This document shows positions 7,770-15,519 of a stretch of DNA of 40,737 bases, piece after piece (the first letter of the stretch is position 1; the number at the start of each line of letters is the position of its first letter). The position numbers and the translations under genes are program-made. The notes beneath the pieces were generated by a model. That model was not told where the DNA came from, did no database searches, and saw only the letters and a program-made list of their open reading frames with translations. Source of the DNA: Oscillospiraceae bacterium. Its GTDB lineage: Bacteria; Bacillota; Clostridia; Oscillospirales; UBA929. The DNA is taken from contig JAIRUW010000007.1 in the NCBI GenBank assembly GCA_031254195.1, positions 1 through 40,737 on the forward strand, given 5' to 3'.

Positions 7770-8357
7770 ATGCCAAAGTTGCTTTACCAGGGCCATGGCA
7801 GTTTCCGCCTGACTGCCGGGGACGGGCGCGTCATCTACGTTGACCCGTATAAAGGCAAGGGCTACGACATGCCGGCGGACATCATCCTTGTAACGCACCA
7901 GCACAGGGACCACAATCAAGTCAAACGCTGCGCACAAAAGCCGGATTGCCGCGTCATCACAAACGAGGAAGCCCTTGCGGGCGGAACGCACAACACATTT
8001 GACATAGAGGGCATACAAATCCAAGCCGTCGAGGCGGCGAACAAAAACCACGACCCGAAGGAATGCGTGGGCTTTGTCGTTACGCTGGACGGCATAAAGG
8101 TCTACGCAAGCGGTGACACCTCCAAGACCGGGCAAATGGAATCCATGTCCGCTTGGGGGATTGACTATGCCCTGTTTCCCTGCGACGGTTTCTTTAACAT
8201 GGGGCCGGAGGAGGCCGCCGAGTGCGCCCGGCTCATCGGCGCGAAGCACAACATCCTCATCCACGCGAAGCCCGGCGAGTCTATCCGCAAAAAGGCCGAG
8301 AAATGGGACGCGCCGGACAAACTGGTCATAGAACCGGGACAGGAGGTGCCGCTTTGA
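7770..8357 (+). CDS. MBL-fold metallo-hydrolase (UlaG-like)
   Basis: 195-residue cytoplasmic metallo-beta-lactamase-fold hydrolase. The metal motif THQHRDH is at residues 42-48 (H43, H45, D47, H48). DGIKVYASGDTS near residue 110 supplies the metal-bridging Asp, and a further His is in HNILIHAKPGES. The N-terminus GHGSFRLTAGDGRVIYVDPY matches the UlaG/YtkL-like subgroup ('small beta-lactamase'), whose members hydrolyse lactones or phosphodiesters; the substrate here is unknown. ATG 7770 follows the repeated leader by 9 nt. The stop TGA overlaps the TTG start of the next gene, so the two are translationally coupled. Confidence 0.88.
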   Translation: MPKLLYQGHGSFRLTAGDGRVIYVDPYKGKGYDMPADIILVTHQHRDHNQVKRCAQKPDCRVITNEEALAGGTHNTFDIEGIQIQAVEAANKNHDPKECVGFVVTLDGIKVYASGDTSKTGQMESMSAWGIDYALFPCDGFFNMGPEEAAECARLIGAKHNILIHAKPGESIRKKAEKWDAPDKLVIEPGQEVPL

Positions 8358-9955
8358 AGCTATCCTTCTTCGGCGCGGCGCACGAAGTCACTGGGAGCTG
8401 CCATTTTCTTGAGGCCTGCGGCAAGAAAATCTTTATTGACTGCGGGCTGCCGCAGGGGATTGACGTTGAACTGCCGCTCCGTTTTCCCGTCCCGGCCGGA
8501 GATGTGGATTTCGTCCTGCTGACCCACGCGCATATCGACCACGCGGGGCGGCTGCCGCTCTTAAAGAAGCTGGGTTTTAGAGGGAAGATATACGCCACGC
8601 CCCCGACCTGCGACCTCAGCTCGATCATGCTGCAAGACTCGGCGCATATCCAGGAATCCGACGCGGAGTGGCAAAACCGCAAGGGGCGGCGCTCGGGACG
8701 GCCGGACATCGAGCCGCTCTATACCATGGCGGACGCGCTGGCTGTGATCGCCGACTTTATTCCATGCGAATATGAACAAGTCGTCACCCTTGCGCCGGGG
8801 CTAACCGCCCGGTTCCGAGACATAGGCCACCTGCTCGGCTCGGCCTGCATAGAGGTATGGGCGGAGGAAGGCGGCGTTAAGAAGAAAATCGTCTTCTCCG
8901 GCGACATCGGCAACGCCAATCAGCCCTTGCTCCGCGACCCGGTCATGGTGGACGGGGCCGACTATGTGGTGATGGAAGCCACCTATGGCGACCGCTTGCA
9001 CAGCCATCCGCCGGACTACGCCGCCGAACTGGCCGCCGTCATCCAGCGCACCTTTGACCGCGGCGGCAATGTGGTTATCCCGGCTTTCGCGGTGGGACGC
9101 ACGCAGGAGATGCTTTATTTCTTGCGGCAAGTGAAGGAGCGCGGCTTGGTGAAGGGGCACGGCGGGTTTACGGTGTATGTGGACAGCCCGCTGGCCAACG
9201 AGGCGACCACAGTCTTTTTACGGCACCAAAACGCGTGTTACGACGAAGAAGCGCTGGAGCTTCTGAACCGGCGCGTCAACCCCATTGGCTTTGAAGGATT
9301 GAAGCTCTCGCTGACGGCAGAGGATTCCAAGGCTATCAACTTTGTCAAGGAACCGGTCGTCATCCTCTCGGCGTCGGGGATGTGTGACGCCGGGCGCATC
9401 CGCCACCACCTCAAGCACAATCTCTGGCGCAAGGAGAGCACGGTCGCGTTTACCGGCTATCAGGCCCACGGCACAGTGGGACGCGCCCTGCTAGAAGGCG
9501 CGCCTGAATTGAGGCTGTTCGGCGAGACGGTCTATGTAAAAGCTGAGATTGTCAGGCTGTCCGGCATCAGCGGCCACGCCGACCGGGCGCAGCTTATGGA
9601 GTGGGCGGGGGCGTTCAGCCCGGCGCCCAAGCGGTTCTTTGTGGTACACGGCGAATCGGCTGTTTGCGATACGTTTGCGGCAATGATCGAAACCGAGCTG
9701 GGCTGTCCGGCGACCGCGCCGGAATACAGCGGCGTCTGGGATCTCGCGTCGGACCGCGAGCTGGACGCCGGCATGGCGTTGCGGCCATCGGTGAAGAAAG
9801 CGCAAATCAAAGCGCGTTCCCCCGCTTACATACGGCTGCTCGCCATCCAGCAGAGGCTGGCGTCCCTGGTGGGCGGCGCGTCCGGCTGGGCCAACCGCGA
9901 CCTCTCAAAGCTGACCGACCAGCTGGCCTCGATTTGCACTAAGTGGGAGAAGTAG
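8354..9955 (+). CDS. MBL-fold/beta-CASP ribonuclease (YSH1/CPSF73-like)
   Basis: 533-residue metallo-beta-lactamase ribonuclease with a beta-CASP domain, an RNA-processing nuclease family. Motifs: HAHIDH at 58-63; GSACIEVWAEEGG then FSGDIGN; YVVMEATYGDR; beta-CASP motif A in VIPAFAVGRTQE; VILSASGMCDAGRIRHHL; and motif C, ISGHADR. The start is TTG 8354, overlapping the previous stop (TTGA) and preceded by AGGAGG at 8341-8346 with 7-nt spacing. The longer upstream frame from 8222 is not needed. The last ~60 residues add an alpha-helical tail. It is cotranscribed with the UlaG-like gene. Homologues are often labelled exoribonuclease, but the RNA target is unknown. Confidence 0.92.
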   Translation: MKLSFFGAAHEVTGSCHFLEACGKKIFIDCGLPQGIDVELPLRFPVPAGDVDFVLLTHAHIDHAGRLPLLKKLGFRGKIYATPPTCDLSSIMLQDSAHIQESDAEWQNRKGRRSGRPDIEPLYTMADALAVIADFIPCEYEQVVTLAPGLTARFRDIGHLLGSACIEVWAEEGGVKKKIVFSGDIGNANQPLLRDPVMVDGADYVVMEATYGDRLHSHPPDYAAELAAVIQRTFDRGGNVVIPAFAVGRTQEMLYFLRQVKERGLVKGHGGFTVYVDSPLANEATTVFLRHQNACYDEEALELLNRRVNPIGFEGLKLSLTAEDSKAINFVKEPVVILSASGMCDAGRIRHHLKHNLWRKESTVAFTGYQAHGTVGRALLEGAPELRLFGETVYVKAEIVRLSGISGHADRAQLMEWAGAFSPAPKRFFVVHGESAVCDTFAAMIETELGCPATAPEYSGVWDLASDRELDAGMALRPSVKKAQIKARSPAYIRLLAIQQRLASLVGGASGWANRDLSKLTDQLASICTKWEK

Positions 9956-9982
9956 AGCAAGCGGCAGAATGCCATCACGTGG

Positions 9983-10678
9983 TCATGCAGTACCCTTCCG
10001 CCTTTTTCGGTCAATCCAATATATCCCGTGGCTCAGCAACAGGAAGAACGCCAGTATCCCGCCGATGTAGGCAAGCGCCATAGCGCCGAGCCTGTCAAAG
10101 TCGAGGAAAAAATACGGGAACCGGATCGGCACGAGTTCAATAGTGCTCGAAAACGCACTGCTCAAAATCCCTTCAAACCCGTACACATACCCCGCCAGTC
10201 CCGCGACGGTGGTGAAGGCCACATACCCTAACGGAAAGATGCAGACATAGTACACGTCCCGGTATTGCAAACGCCCGGCTTCCGAGAACAATATATAATC
10301 CAGCAGGCACAGCAGGGGCGTTACGGTATGTACGGCGATGTTTTCAAACGTCCACAGATACGCCGCGTCAACCGTCGGCGCGAGAAGCGCCCAGAAGACG
10401 ATCAGCGTAACAAGTATATCGGCCGCGCAGACCATCCCGAAGCGCGTATGCCATCCCGCGCTCCCATGCGTCCCTTCCCGCAGGCTCTTCACCGTGCGTA
10501 TGGAAAGGATGGCAAATAAAGCGATGGCCAGCACGTTGCTCTGGATGGTGTAGTACATAAATGCCCGGAAGCTGACGGTACCGCTAAAAATGCCGATCTG
10601 TTTCATCAGTCCGGCCAGGGCGAAGAGAAGAGCGCCTAACCGGAACGCAAGGGCAAACCGTCTGTTCTGAATCATCAT
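9983..10678 (-). CDS. Pr6Pr-family integral membrane protein
   Basis: 231-residue polytopic membrane protein with about six hydrophobic segments and a basic tail (DRKRRKG). The block FMYYTIQSNVLAIALFAIL, the ENIAVHTVTPLLCLLDY block and the FPLGYVAFTTVAG block are characteristic of the bacterial Pr6Pr family, whose function is unknown. The two first codons are both ATG; the second (10675) sits 7 nt from GGAGG and may be the true start. It converges on the beta-CASP gene with 27 bp between stops and no clear terminator hairpin. Confidence 0.75.
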   Translation of the reverse strand: MMIQNRRFALAFRLGALLFALAGLMKQIGIFSGTVSFRAFMYYTIQSNVLAIALFAILSIRTVKSLREGTHGSAGWHTRFGMVCAADILVTLIVFWALLAPTVDAAYLWTFENIAVHTVTPLLCLLDYILFSEAGRLQYRDVYYVCIFPLGYVAFTTVAGLAGYVYGFEGILSSAFSSTIELVPIRFPYFFLDFDRLGAMALAYIGGILAFFLLLSHGIYWIDRKRRKGTA

Positions 10679-10842
10679 TTATCCTCCGAATCTCCTCGTC
10701 AAAGGCAGATATAACGCCGCGGGCTTTTTACTCCCATAAAACAACCTTTTGTCCGGCGGGCGATAGATTAAGGAATCGGCCTGTGCTACGATGGGCCGGA
10801 ATCGGTTTGAGACTATACTATAAAGAATGAGTGAGATGGGTT

Positions 10843-11052
10843 ATGAGTGAATTTAAGCGGGATGTAGGAAAACGGATCAAGGAGAAAAGGGTTGCTATGA
10901 AGCTGTCGCGGGAAGAGTTTTCGTATCAAGCGGACATCAGCCCCAAATTCCTTTACGACATTGAGTCGGGAAGGAAAGGGTTGTCCGCTGAGAATTTACG
11001 CAAGGTTGCGCAGGCGCTGGCTGTCTCGACAGACTGGCTGGTGGGCATCTAA
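10843..11052 (+). CDS. Small XRE-family helix-turn-helix regulator
   Basis: 69-residue single-domain DNA-binding protein: GKRIKEKRVAMKLSREEFSY, then the second helix and recognition helix in ADISPKFLYDIESGRKGLS, then RKVAQALAVSTDWLVG. This is the Cro/CI-type fold with no effector domain. ATG 10843 is preferred to the in-frame GTG at 10831. Its stop overlaps the stop of the convergent MFS gene. A TATACT/TATAAA stretch at 10814-10824 may be its -10, but no good -35 is visible. Targets unknown. Confidence 0.85.
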   Translation: MSEFKRDVGKRIKEKRVAMKLSREEFSYQADISPKFLYDIESGRKGLSAENLRKVAQALAVSTDWLVGI

Positions 11053-12242
11053 TCCTTGATACGCCTCGCGACCGCCATATTCCCCACCGAAAGCAGCGCG
11101 GCAAAGACAAATACATACTGCGGGCCAAGCCATTTCCATAGCCAGCCGCATAGAACGGCGCTTAGGATGCTCAGTATATGGTCCAGCGCCATGCCCGCCG
11201 ACAGTGTCGGGGTCACCTCTTCGGGCGAGACGGCGACCGAACGCATATAGACGGCGCGCACCATGCCGAACTGCATCGTCATACGGTCAGCCATATTGAC
11301 GGCAAAAGCGATCGCGACCGAAAGCCCCGCCGCCGCGATCCGGCCGGAAGACAGCCCGGCGCTTAATAGGCCGTACGCTATGTATATCACGATGAACGCG
11401 GCGGCTTCCACCGTCATGATCCTCGCCGTGCCGTAGCGGTCAATCCAGCGCCCGACGGCCGGCATGAAGAAGATGCCGACAGCCGCCCCGGCTATCCCCA
11501 AAAGGGCCATCGTGTCCGCGCCAAACCCCAGCAGCTCAATCAACACCCAGGGGCCGTATACGAACATGATCTGCTTGCGGGCGCCGAACAGGGCGGCAAG
11601 CAGGTAGAATATGCCATATTCCTTGCGGAGAATCAAACGGAATTTCAACCGCCCTGTCGTTTCTCCGGTCAAACGCCGCATATACAGCAGCAGGACGGAC
11701 ACAACGGCAAATGCGGCGGCGGCTATGAGAAAGATGCTTTTAACCGGGGCGGTGAAGGAGAAAAAACCCGCCTTAAACCCGGCAAAAACCAAGATGCCCG
11801 CAGCCATCGTAAAGGCTGTGCGAACGCCGTTGAGCCGCCCCAGCGCCGAACCCACGCCGCCCTCTTTGGCAAGGGACATCCCCAAGCTGTCCGACAGCGG
11901 CATGAACATATGCTGCCCTAAAGAGAAGGTGAACAGAAACACCAGCATGACGCCGAAGGACGGCGTCATCAACCCCAGCGCTATCAACCCTATGACGGAG
12001 AGCGTCTGCGCGATCATCGAAAGGCGGATGTCGCCGAAGAACGCCAGCGCCGAAACGATTAAAACGCAAATGACCCCCGGCGTTTCCCGCGGCAGTTCAA
12101 TCAAGCCGCGCTGGAAGGCGTCGGCGTCATACGCGTCTTTATAGAAGTTCGCGAAAACGCTGTCGGAAAGGCCCAGCCCCAGCCCTGTCAGCGCGATTAC
12201 CACCGTAAAGACCCACACGGCTTTTTTTCTTTGATCGTCCAA
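11049..12242 (-). CDS. Major facilitator superfamily transporter
   Basis: 397-residue, about 12-segment membrane carrier. The two six-helix halves are separated by a basic loop near residue 190-210 (YMRRLTGETTGRLKFR), and GRWIDRYGTARI is an MFS-type cytoplasmic loop in the second half. The substrate cannot be inferred. The start is TTG 12242 with AGGAGG 7 nt upstream. The stop (11049-11051) overlaps the XRE gene's stop, so the convergent pair has no intergenic space. Confidence 0.85.
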   Translation of the reverse strand: MDDQRKKAVWVFTVVIALTGLGLGLSDSVFANFYKDAYDADAFQRGLIELPRETPGVICVLIVSALAFFGDIRLSMIAQTLSVIGLIALGLMTPSFGVMLVFLFTFSLGQHMFMPLSDSLGMSLAKEGGVGSALGRLNGVRTAFTMAAGILVFAGFKAGFFSFTAPVKSIFLIAAAAFAVVSVLLLYMRRLTGETTGRLKFRLILRKEYGIFYLLAALFGARKQIMFVYGPWVLIELLGFGADTMALLGIAGAAVGIFFMPAVGRWIDRYGTARIMTVEAAAFIVIYIAYGLLSAGLSSGRIAAAGLSVAIAFAVNMADRMTMQFGMVRAVYMRSVAVSPEEVTPTLSAGMALDHILSILSAVLCGWLWKWLGPQYVFVFAALLSVGNMAVARRIKD

Positions 12243-12269
12243 TCCTTTCCCTCCTGATACACGCTGCCG

Positions 12270-12298
12270 ATTATATCATAGGATCAACTGTATGGCAA
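12270..12298 (-). promoter_or_regulatory. Sigma-A promoter for the MFS gene
   Basis: Minus strand: -35 TTGCCA (12298-12293), 17-bp spacer, -10 TATAAT (12275-12270). Only 9 bp separate it from the divergent glnA promoter. Confidence 0.7.
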
Positions 12299-12307
12299 AG
12301 GAAATCA

Positions 12308-12336
12308 TTGCGGTATGCCGGCGTGTGTGTTATAAT
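12308..12336 (+). promoter_or_regulatory. Sigma-A promoter for glnA
   Basis: -35 TTGCGG (12308-12313), 17-bp spacer, -10 TATAAT (12331-12336). No TnrA/GlnR-like box is evident. Confidence 0.7.
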
Positions 12337-12365
12337 CATTCAATACTATGTAGGGAGGGGTAACC

Positions 12366-13790
12366 GTGTTCAAAACCTTGGACGAAGCGAAGGCGTTTAT
12401 CACGCAGAACAACGTGCAGATGCTCGATTTGATGACGATTGACATCAACGGGCGTTGGCGGCATGTGACCATGCCGATCGGGCGGCTTACGGAGGACACG
12501 CTCCAATACGGCATAGGCTTTGACGGCTCAAATTACGGCTTCGCCCCCATCGAGAAGAGCGACATGGTTTTCATCCCCGACCTTAACACCGCATACCTAG
12601 ACCCGTTTGCCGAGATCCCCACGCTCGCCATGCTGGGCGATGTGTTCGTCATCGACCTGCCGGCCAACCGGCGCTTCGACCAGGACCCGCGCAACGTCGC
12701 GCTGCGCGCGGAGGAGGTCATGCGCTCGGCGGGCATCGCGGACGAAATGCGCATACTGCCTGAATTTGAATTTTATGTGTTCGACCATGTGGAGTTTAAC
12801 GCCGAGCCGCACCTATCCGGTTATTGTGTCGATACCGCGCAGGCGGGCTGGAATACCGGCACGGCCCACCCAAACTTAGGGTATCAAGTCCCGCACAAGG
12901 GCGGCTACCATATTGCCCCGCCGGCCGACATCCTAAGCGGTTTCCGCAGCCGCGCGGTCTTGCTGATGGAGAAGCTGGGTATCCAGGTTAAATACCACCA
13001 CCACGAGGTCGGCGGCGCGGGGCAGCAGGAAATCGAAGTGGAGCCCGGCCCCATGTTTGAAATGGCCGACAAGACGATGCTCACCAAATACATCCTTAAG
13101 AACGCCGCCGCCGCCGAAGGCAAGACGGTCACCTTCCTGCCCAAGCCGATTCACGGCGAGGCGGGCAGCGGCCTGCATGTGCATATGCAGCTCTTTAAGG
13201 GCGGCAAGCCGCTCTTCTATGACGAAAAGGGTTATTCCCAGCTCTCGGAAACAGCATTGCACTTTATGGGCGGTATCCTGCGGCACGCCCCCGCGCTGTG
13301 CGCGTTCACCAATCCCAGCACCAACTCCTACAAGAGGCTCACCCCGGGCTATGAAGCGCCGGTGACGATTGGCTACGCCACCTCCAATAGGAGCGCTGTC
13401 GTCCGCATCCCCGCCTACGCGAAATCGCCGGAAGCAAAGCGGTATGAGCTCAGGAGCCCCGACGGGACATGCAATCCGTATTACGCCTACGCCGCCATTT
13501 TGATGGCCGGAATCGACGGGATCAGGCAAAAAACCGACCCCGCAAAAGCGGGGTACGGGCCGTATGACTTTAACCTTTACGATTTGTCGGATGAGGAGAA
13601 AAAGAAGATCAAGGGCCTGCCCAAAACCCTGGATGGGGCGCTGGACGCGTTGGAGAATGACCACGCTTTCCTGTCCGAGGCCTTCCCCGAGCGGTTGATC
13701 GCGCTTTGGCTGGAGAGGAAACGCAAAGAAGCCGCGGAGGTCAGTCAATATCCGCATCCGGTTGAATACAAGCTGTATTACGATTTATAG
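12366..13790 (+). CDS. glnA: Glutamine synthetase, type I
   Basis: 474-residue dodecameric ATP-dependent enzyme joining glutamate and ammonia. Seen: the beta-grasp N-domain with GFDGSNYGFAPIEKSDM, FEFYVFD in the catalytic domain, HHHEVGGAGQQEIE, the substrate loop HGEAGSGLHVHMQ, NPSTNSYKRLTPGYEAP and the RSPDGTCNPYYAYAAI block. Length fits GSI of Clostridia. The start is GTG 12366 with GGGAGGGG at 12353-12360. No tyrosine adenylylation block of the E. coli type is evident, so feedback inhibition rather than adenylylation is the likelier control (inference). It is divergent from the MFS gene and convergent with the following coiled-coil gene, 3 bp between stops. Confidence 0.96.
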   Translation: MFKTLDEAKAFITQNNVQMLDLMTIDINGRWRHVTMPIGRLTEDTLQYGIGFDGSNYGFAPIEKSDMVFIPDLNTAYLDPFAEIPTLAMLGDVFVIDLPANRRFDQDPRNVALRAEEVMRSAGIADEMRILPEFEFYVFDHVEFNAEPHLSGYCVDTAQAGWNTGTAHPNLGYQVPHKGGYHIAPPADILSGFRSRAVLLMEKLGIQVKYHHHEVGGAGQQEIEVEPGPMFEMADKTMLTKYILKNAAAAEGKTVTFLPKPIHGEAGSGLHVHMQLFKGGKPLFYDEKGYSQLSETALHFMGGILRHAPALCAFTNPSTNSYKRLTPGYEAPVTIGYATSNRSAVVRIPAYAKSPEAKRYELRSPDGTCNPYYAYAAILMAGIDGIRQKTDPAKAGYGPYDFNLYDLSDEEKKKIKGLPKTLDGALDALENDHAFLSEAFPERLIALWLERKRKEAAEVSQYPHPVEYKLYYDL

Positions 13791-13793
13791 CAA

Positions 13794-14546
13794 TCACTCG
13801 GCGGCGGGGGCATCAGCCTCCGCCGCGGCGGCTTCCCCGCCGCCCGCGTCCGCGGTAACGGCTGGCTCCGCCGCTGCTGCCGTCGTCCCCGCGGACATTT
13901 GCCCCATCGCCGTCGCCAGCGCAAGCATCTTGGCCTCCAACGCCGCGGGAGACAGGGGCTTCGGAAACGTGGGCCCGTTGTCGTCTGTGCGTTGAGCGTC
14001 GCGCAGGTAGGTTTGCTCGCGCCTTTTGCGCTCCGCCATGATCCGTCTCAGTTCTGCTTTGATTTCCCGCGCGCGCAGTTCTAGCTCGGCTTTTTCCGCG
14101 CGTTTTTGCTTGTCGCGCAGGGTGTCCTCTTTATTTAAGTCGCCGATCTTGCGGGAGCTCCGGCGAATGAGCCTGTTCAGGCGCTTGATGGCGGCCATGG
14201 CGTTCGAGTCGCCGCCCGCGGCGGCTTGCAGCCATTCGGAAAGGTTCTTATACGCCTCGCTGATGATGGAGTATACCTCGCCCTGATACCGCGCTGCGAC
14301 CAGCCTGCGCGTCAAGCGGCCTGAATGGTCGGCCGGGCCGTTCCCTGTTGGCTGCGCGGTTTTTTCGGCCTTAGCCGCTTCGTATTGCTTTTGGTTCAAG
14401 TCCCACGGGTTTTTGGCCTCCTCCTGAGCCGTCAAATCCAGTATGGCCGCCGGTTCGTCGAAAAACCCCGTGGCGGGCGCCGTTTGCTCCGCCGCCGCCG
14501 TGGGGACATATGATCTCATCTGTGTGTCAACAGCACCGATTCTCAT
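13794..14546 (-). CDS. Uncharacterised alanine-rich coiled-coil protein
   Basis: About 250 residues, no family recognised. The N-terminal third is low-complexity (AAAEQTAPATG, AQEEAKNPWDLN). A more ordered middle (RRLVAARYQGEVYSIISEAY, then GGDSNAMAAIKRLNRLIRRS) leads into a long charged helix (RDKQKRAEKAELELRAREIK, then AELRRIMAERKRREQ), a probable coiled coil. The tail is Ala-rich with EAAAAEADAPAAE at the end. There is no signal peptide or membrane segment, so it is likely cytoplasmic. ATG 14546 follows AAAGGA by 10 nt; an in-frame GTG at 14567 is the alternative. It is convergent with glnA and separated from rpsT by rpsT's terminator. Confidence 0.7.
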   Translation of the reverse strand: MRIGAVDTQMRSYVPTAAAEQTAPATGFFDEPAAILDLTAQEEAKNPWDLNQKQYEAAKAEKTAQPTGNGPADHSGRLTRRLVAARYQGEVYSIISEAYKNLSEWLQAAAGGDSNAMAAIKRLNRLIRRSSRKIGDLNKEDTLRDKQKRAEKAELELRAREIKAELRRIMAERKRREQTYLRDAQRTDDNGPTFPKPLSPAALEAKMLALATAMGQMSAGTTAAAAEPAVTADAGGGEAAAAEADAPAAE

Positions 14547-14646
14547 GCTATCCGCATCCTTTCGCACCCCGTCTCCCGTCCTTGGGGGGTGAGGCTTCTA
14601 TAAGGTATATCGTATCAAAAAAGGGGAAAGTTGAGGCATTAACGTC

Positions 14647-14681
14647 AAAAAGCGCCCCCGGTTGCACACCGGGGGCGCTTG
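14647..14681 (-). terminator. Rho-independent terminator of rpsT
   Basis: A perfect 12-bp GC-rich stem, AGCGCCCCCGGT (14651-14662) with ACCGGGGGCGCT (14668-14679) and a 5-nt loop. On the minus strand it runs into TTTTT. Confidence 0.92.
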
Positions 14682-14696
14682 TCCGCCTCAAAGCGA

Positions 14697-14957
14697 TTAA
14701 ATCTTCTTCAGCCCTTTGGCCAGACGGCTCTTGCGCCGGGCAGCTGTGTTTTTATGGAGCAAGCCTTTCGCGACGGCTTGATCAATGACCTTCTGCGCGT
14801 CCTTATAGGCGGCTCCGGCTGCCTGCGCTTCCTTGTCTGCTGTGAGCGCGTCCACCTTCTTAATGGTTGTTCGCATTCTCGACTTTGCCATACGGTTGTA
14901 TGCCGTCTTGTGGGCTATGACCGACACCCGCTTCTTGGCGGACTTTATATTCGGCAA
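14697..14957 (-). CDS. rpsT: 30S ribosomal protein S20
   Basis: 86-residue primary 16S rRNA-binding protein, rich in Lys/Arg/Ala. The N-terminus PNIKSAKKRVSVIAHKTAYN, the motif RMRTTIKKVDAL and the tail KGLLHKNTAARRKSRLAKGL are diagnostic. The start is TTG 14957, because this gives the family's (M)PNIKSAKKR start and lies 8 nt from AGGAGG; the in-frame GTG at 14966 is part of that binding site. Non-ATG initiation of S20 is a known theme in rpsT autoregulation in E. coli (UUG start); a similar role here is inference. Confidence 0.95.
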   Translation of the reverse strand: MPNIKSAKKRVSVIAHKTAYNRMAKSRMRTTIKKVDALTADKEAQAAGAAYKDAQKVIDQAVAKGLLHKNTAARRKSRLAKGLKKI

Positions 14958-15003
14958 GCCTACCACCTCCTTTTTTCAGAAATCGCACCACAGTGCAAAA
15001 GGC

Positions 15004-15032
15004 AGTATATCACAGCGTCAACCCGATTGCAA
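15004..15032 (-). promoter_or_regulatory. Sigma-A promoter for rpsT
   Basis: Minus strand: -35 TTGCAA (15032-15027), 17-bp spacer, -10 TATACT (15009-15004). The -35 box lies inside the 3' end of the XRE regulator gene. Confidence 0.65.
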
Positions 15033-15386
15033 GCCTTTTTGCTGAAAATATTTCGCTTCCAGCTCCAACAGCCTAAGCCCCGTCTCCGACCATTCCCGCT
15101 TGGCTTCCTGCAAGCAGGCCTCAAACTGCGGGTCGGCGTTCTCCAGCATCTGCCGCAGCGTTTCGATGCGCCCGGCAAGCGGCGGGTCGGCGGGGGTGTC
15201 GGAGAGGAAAACGCCGGGCGGTAGCCCCATCGCGCCGGCCAGATATTCCAGTGTCCGTACCGACGGCGTGGCGGCGTCGTTTTCGATTTTGGACAGCATA
15301 TTGCGCGTAATGTAGTCGCCCACCAGCTCCTGCTGCGTCATCTGCCGCCCCAGCCGCGCCTCGCGGATACGCTGGCCGATCGTCAT
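15018..15386 (-). CDS. XRE-family HTH regulator with C-terminal helical domain
   Basis: 122 residues. The N-terminal HTH (TIGQRIREARLGRQMTQQEL, then TRNMLSKIENDAATPS) is followed by a linker and a helical region (about 75-120) that resembles the start of a TPR-like effector domain. ATG 15386 is chosen for its GAGGGGG site 9 nt upstream; an in-frame ATG at 15404 has no site. The gene is divergent from the NfeD-like/flotillin operon, and the two promoters lie side by side, so it is a candidate regulator of that operon and of itself (inference). Confidence 0.85.
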   Translation of the reverse strand: MTIGQRIREARLGRQMTQQELVGDYITRNMLSKIENDAATPSVRTLEYLAGAMGLPPGVFLSDTPADPPLAGRIETLRQMLENADPQFEACLQEAKREWSETGLRLLELEAKYFQQKGLQSG

Positions 15387-15418
15387 TTCGATACGCCCCC
15401 TCATTTTGTGCGGTGAAC

Positions 15419-15431
15419 TATAGTTACTATA
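15419..15431. promoter_or_regulatory. Palindrome overlapping the XRE gene -10 box (candidate operator)
   Basis: TATAGT-T-ACTATA, two perfect 6-bp arms. The right arm is the minus-strand -10 box of the XRE promoter. Its position suits autoregulation, but no binding evidence exists. Confidence 0.4.
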
Positions 15432-15454
15432 TCATGCTGATAATCAAAAATCAA
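15426..15454 (-). promoter_or_regulatory. Sigma-A promoter for the XRE regulator
   Basis: Minus strand: -35 TTGATT (15454-15449), 17-bp spacer, -10 TATAGT (15431-15426). Confidence 0.65.
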
Positions 15455-15457
15455 CCC

Positions 15458-15485
15458 TTGACAAAGAATAATTCTCTGCTATAAT
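15458..15485 (+). promoter_or_regulatory. Near-consensus promoter for the NfeD-like/flotillin operon
   Basis: -35 TTGACA (15458-15463), 16-bp spacer, -10 TATAAT (15480-15485). This is one of the strongest promoters in the window. Its -35 is 3 bp from the -35 of the divergent XRE promoter. Confidence 0.8.
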
Positions 15486-15500
15486 GTAAATGTAATTTAC
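15486..15500. promoter_or_regulatory. Palindrome at the NfeD/flotillin transcription start (candidate operator)
   Basis: GTAAAT-gta-ATTTAC, perfect 6-bp arms directly after the -10 box, where a repressor would block initiation. The candidate regulator is the divergent XRE protein. Confidence 0.4.
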
Positions 15501-15519
15501 TTCAAAGGAGGAACAGCCC

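Noticed and set aside
8222..8353. Upstream extension of the beta-CASP RNase frame
   Set aside because: These codons lie inside the UlaG-like gene; the TTG at 8354 with AGGAGG 7 nt before it is the better start.
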